Source of the DNA: JABILX01 sp041648305
Lineage (GTDB): Bacteria; Patescibacteriota; Gracilibacteria; UBA1369; LOWO2-01-FULL-3
Length of the DNA stretch: 6,132 nucleotides
Assembly: GCA_041648305.1 (NCBI GenBank)
Contig: JBAZPI010000048.1
Location: forward strand, 1 to 6,132
Reading direction: 5' to 3'
A program made the translations under genes and the position numbers. This document shows positions 4,264-6,132 of this stretch, piece after piece. The notes below the pieces were generated by a model that was not told where the DNA came from, searched no databases, and was given only the letters and a program-made list of their open reading frames with translations. Numbering within the stretch: the first letter of the stretch is position 1; each line of letters starts with the position of its first letter.

Positions 4264-5109
4264 ATGCAAATACGTGAGCCGGTTGTCGCAAATCAATTTT
4301 ATCCTGGGGATCCTGCGAGGTTAAAACAGGATGTTTTGAGGTATATTTCCGGGGCGGAATTTTCAAAAGAGGTCGAGAAACAGCTCAAGAAAGGCGGCCA
4401 CGTAAAGGCCGTGATTGTGCCTCACGCCGGCTATATCTACAGTGGACCTGTTGCCGGATACGGCTACAAGTTGTTGAAGGCTCTGCCAAAGGACATTGAG
4501 TGGAAAGTTTTGCTCTTGGGGCCGTCGCATTTTGTGCCTTTTAATGGCGCGTCGGTGTTTCCGGATGGCGTGTGGAAGACACCTCTGGGGAGTGTGCGTG
4601 TTATGGATATTCGCGGCGAGCTTGGCGGTAAGCCTGGCGAGGACGAAGACGACGAAGTTTTTTTGAATATTCCGGAAGCGCATAGCGAGGAACATTCGCT
4701 GGAAGTTCAGGTGCCGTTTTTGCAAATTTGTTTGGAGAAATTCGTTTTGTATCCCATTGCGTGCGGAGGGGTGAGGCCGGATTTTCTGGCTGAGAAGCTG
4801 GCGGAATTTGTGGCGCGCGATGATGTGATCGTAGTTGTGTCGAGCGATTTGAGTCACTATTTGCCTTATGATGAGGCGGTTACGGTGGATCGCGCGACTT
4901 TGGATGGGATTACTAAGATGGACATTGAACGCGTGATTGAAAGAGGCGACGCGTGCGGGATAAAAGGGATTTTGAGTTTAATGTTTTTGGCTGAAAGATT
5001 TAAGTGGAAGCCTGTGCTTTTGGATTATAAAAATTCGGGTGATACAGCGGGGGATAAAAGTGCGGTTGTGGGGTATGGGAGCGTGGGATGGGTAGAGCCC
5101 GGGCATTAG
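4264..5109 (+). CDS. amrB: AmmeMemoRadiSam system protein B (Memo-like)
   Basis: This is a 281-residue member of the Memo family, whose fold resembles class III extradiol dioxygenases and which binds a metal, reported as iron or copper for human MEMO1. The N-terminus REPVVANQFYPGDP is typical. Candidate active-site residues are H54 in VPHAGYIYSG, H89 in GPSHFVPF, E143-H144 in EEHSLEVQVPFLQ, D195 and H198 in SSDLSHY, and C231 in DACGIKGI, matching the His/His/Cys site of the human protein. The C-terminus has the usual VVGYGSVGW. The ATG at 4264 gives the family N-terminus; upstream in-frame codons overlap amrS and read as Gly/Arg-rich sequence. In other genomes it works with AmrS and AmrA, and here it directly follows amrS. 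Its last codons form the left arm of a strong hairpin. Confidence 0.95.
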   Translation: MQIREPVVANQFYPGDPARLKQDVLRYISGAEFSKEVEKQLKKGGHVKAVIVPHAGYIYSGPVAGYGYKLLKALPKDIEWKVLLLGPSHFVPFNGASVFPDGVWKTPLGSVRVMDIRGELGGKPGEDEDDEVFLNIPEAHSEEHSLEVQVPFLQICLEKFVLYPIACGGVRPDFLAEKLAEFVARDDVIVVVSSDLSHYLPYDEAVTVDRATLDGITKMDIERVIERGDACGIKGILSLMFLAERFKWKPVLLDYKNSGDTAGDKSAVVGYGSVGWVEPGH

Positions 5110-5133
5110 TTAACGGGCACGTGATGCCCGGGC
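5097..5133 (+). terminator. Hairpin at the end of amrB, probable transcription end or attenuator
   Basis: GCCCGGGCAT (5097-5106) and ATGCCCGGGC (5124-5133) are perfect 10-bp inverted arms around a 17-base loop that contains the amrB stop. A second, mutually exclusive hairpin pairs CGGGCA (5114-5119) with TGCCCG (5125-5130). No T-run follows, so this is not a classical intrinsic terminator. It could pause polymerase, protect the mRNA 3' end or separate amr expression from the following Fic module. Confidence 0.5.
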
Positions 5134-5170
5134 GTGAGGGGTGGGTAGAGTAGATTTTAATTCGGATTTG

Positions 5171-5179
5171 TGAGAGAAT
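5171..5179 (+). promoter_or_regulatory. Weak candidate promoter for the Fic module
   Basis: TGA followed by GAGAAT (5174-5179, four of six -10 bases) ends six bases before the ATG at 5186, the same spacing as at lgt and amrS. No good -35 box is visible. GAGAG at 5172-5176 could instead act as a weak ribosome site for the same ATG. Confidence 0.3.
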
Positions 5180-5185
5180 TGTGGT

Positions 5186-5338
5186 ATGAGAGAGGTTGAG
5201 ATAAAAATAAGCAAAAAATCTTTAGACAAAGCTGTAAGAAATTCTTCCAGGATAGAGGGACTTAGTTTTTTGCGAGCAAAAAGGGATACCGTCGCTATTA
5301 ATTTATTAAAAAAACATGGGCGAGCATTCTCGATATAA
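5186..5338 (+). CDS. Small Fic antitoxin candidate (class I, VbhA-like inhibitory helix)
   Basis: This is a 50-residue reading frame directly before fic. Its helical middle contains S20-S21-R22-I23-E24-G25, which fits the Fic inhibitory motif [S/T]xxxE[G/N]. In class I Fic systems a small separate antitoxin such as VbhA carries this helix, and its glutamate blocks productive ATP binding in the toxin. The frame overlaps the fic start by 23 bases, typical of a co-translated toxin-antitoxin pair. The protein is strongly basic apart from the motif and has no membrane segment. It is too short for many gene callers. The start ATG is the only one that includes the whole helix. The role is inferred from motif and position. 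Confidence 0.78.
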   Translation: MREVEIKISKKSLDKAVRNSSRIEGLSFLRAKRDTVAINLLKKHGRAFSI

Positions 5339-5933
5339 TGTTGGCGGCGATGAAGTTGAGATGAATGGCGTTTTGAAAAACAAACTTGGAGTATCGGACA
5401 AGGAGAGGCTCGAAAATATTGAAACCCTATTATTGAATGACTCATATGGGTGTTTTACTGAGCTTTTACGAAAGGGAAAAATTAAATTTGATGTTAAATT
5501 AATTTTTGATATTCATAAATATTTCCTTTCTTCCCTTTACTTTTGGGCTGGCAAAATTAGGACGGTAGAAATTTCTAAAAATAACATTCTTTTTTGTGCG
5601 TCATCTCAAATTTCGAAAGAGTTAGACGCTTTTGATAAAATTCTTGCTAAGAACATTCCCACTATTACGGATAGGCGAGAAATTGTCTCATCGAAATTGG
5701 CAATTATCCATTGTGAATTTAATGCTATTCATCCTTTCAGGGAAGGGAATGGGCGAGCTATCCGCCTTTTTCTTGATTTATTGGCACTTTCCGTTGGTTT
5801 TGATGTTATAAACTACGATGCTAATTCGAAAAAAGATTATATAAAAGCTTGCGTTTGGGGGATGAGTAGCGATTATTCGAAAATGAAAAATATTATTTAT
5901 AAAGGACTTATTAACAATGTTAACCATGCTTAA
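5316..5933 (+). CDS. Fic-domain protein, probable adenylyltransferase toxin
   Basis: Fic proteins usually transfer AMP from ATP to a hydroxyl side chain of a target protein; bacterial class I toxins of this kind can hit DNA gyrase and topoisomerase IV. The 205-residue protein has GVLKNKLGVSD at 18-28, a typical lead-in, and then the Fic core. The flap region is KIRTVEISKNNILF (80-93). The active-site motif is HPFREGNGRAIR at 139-150, a complete HxFx[D/E]GNGR with catalytic H139, so the enzyme should be active. No inhibitory motif of its own is seen, consistent with the antitoxin being the separate upstream frame. The ATG at 5316 keeps the RYNVGG segment common in this family; ATG 5361 is the alternative. 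It is AT-rich compared with amrB and lies between amrB and amrA, suggesting an acquired module. Its target is unknown. Confidence 0.9.
   Translation: MGEHSRYNVGGDEVEMNGVLKNKLGVSDKERLENIETLLLNDSYGCFTELLRKGKIKFDVKLIFDIHKYFLSSLYFWAGKIRTVEISKNNILFCASSQISKELDAFDKILAKNIPTITDRREIVSSKLAIIHCEFNAIHPFREGNGRAIRLFLDLLALSVGFDVINYDANSKKDYIKACVWGMSSDYSKMKNIIYKGLINNVNHA
5901..5906 (+). promoter_or_regulatory. Shine-Dalgarno-like site for amrA
   Basis: AAAGGA lies 10 bases before the ATG at 5917 and 19 before the ATG at 5926. It is the only well-placed ribosome site seen before any gene here, and it favours 5917. It lies inside fic, so amrA translation probably depends on the fic transcript. Confidence 0.45.
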
Positions 5934-6132
5934 TGATAAAATTAAAAAATATCTATTAAGTGTTGCGCGAGCGACAATTGCTTTGAAACTTGGGGTTGGC
6001 GGGGCAGAAATGCAAATGCCTCGCGGAGAGGAGGCTCAAGTTTTGAATGAGAAGCGCGGCGTTTTCGTGACGCTTGAAATTGGTGGACGGCTGCGCGGAT
6101 GCATCGGGCATATTGTTGGAGTTTTGCCACTT
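5917..6132 (+). CDS. amrA: AmmeMemoRadiSam system protein A (AMMECR1 family), 3' truncated by window
   Basis: The frame runs off the right edge with 72 residues visible. The pattern KKYLLSVARATIALKL, then RGVFVTLEIGGRLRGCIGHIVG, matches the AMMECR1 domain, whose most conserved part is the LRGCIG motif. Human AMMECR1 is a homologue of unclear biochemical activity; in bacteria the family travels with amrB and amrS. Two in-frame starts are possible. ATG 5917 is supported by AAAGGA ten bases upstream, and ATG 5926 gives an equally normal N-terminus. Either one overlaps the end of fic, by 17 or 8 bases, so the two are likely co-translated. Unlike lgt and amrS it has no -10 box six bases before the start, so it probably relies on upstream transcription. 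Confidence 0.93.
   Translation, partial: MLTMLNDKIKKYLLSVARATIALKLGVGGAEMQMPRGEEAQVLNEKRGVFVTLEIGGRLRGCIGHIVGVLPL

Noticed and set aside
3988..4296. Reverse-strand proline-rich frame over the end of amrS
   Set aside because: It is the complement of the G-tract that encodes the AmrS glycine run. The same applies to the proline-rich reverse frame at 1589-1861.
5334..5339. A perfect TATAAT at the antitoxin stop as a toxin-only promoter
   Set aside because: The fic start at 5316 lies upstream of it, and the internal ATG 5361 is 21 bases away, so it does not fit the six-base layout. In AT-rich DNA one such hexamer can arise by chance.

Overview
The window is bacterial. It carries an intact lgt gene (lipoprotein processing is a bacterial pathway), a tRNA with an encoded CCA end, and good sigma70-type -10 boxes. 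All long reading frames are intact under the standard code; TGA is used as a stop once and never appears inside a recognised gene. Genes are tightly packed. lgt and amrS start exactly six bases after a -10 hexamer and have no Shine-Dalgarno sequence, so they look leaderless. Together with the AmmeMemoRadiSam gene set this would fit a small-genome candidate-phylum bacterium (Patescibacteria/CPR type), but that placement is a guess. Composition is a mosaic: lgt, amrS, amrB and the amrA start are G-rich on the + strand, while the orphan gene at 567, the metallo-beta-lactamase-fold gene and the Fic module are visibly AT-richer.

Layout. 1-450 has no gene I can support, but it holds a perfect 16-bp palindrome, a cluster of four CCCGGG-centred palindromes within two 37-bp-period repeats, and a promoter for the tRNA. 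451-527 is tRNA-Asp(GTC). The last 17 bases of the tRNA plus 8 bases beyond it recur perfectly at 1167-1191. Between the two copies is a single AT-rich gene of unknown function with its own promoter, so 511-1191 looks like a miniature tRNA-integrated element of about 656 bp without an integrase. From 1262 the genes are lgt, a dihydropterin-synthase-like metallo-beta-lactamase-fold protein, the AmmeMemoRadiSam radical SAM protein (amrS) and the Memo-like protein (amrB). After amrB come a strong hairpin, a 50-residue Fic antitoxin candidate and a Fic protein that overlaps it. The AMMECR1 gene (amrA) then starts inside the end of fic and runs off the window.

How the genes relate. amrS, amrB and amrA form the conserved three-gene AmmeMemoRadiSam set, but a Fic toxin-antitoxin module has been placed between B and A, and amrA translation may be coupled to fic. 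AmrS carries two Gly-rich insertions encoded by quadruplex-capable G-tracts, and Lgt carries a tandem Trp-Arg-rich repeat in a loop. The points most worth following up are the tRNA-bounded one-gene element, the Fic module inside the amr cluster, and the shared leaderless promoter layout.
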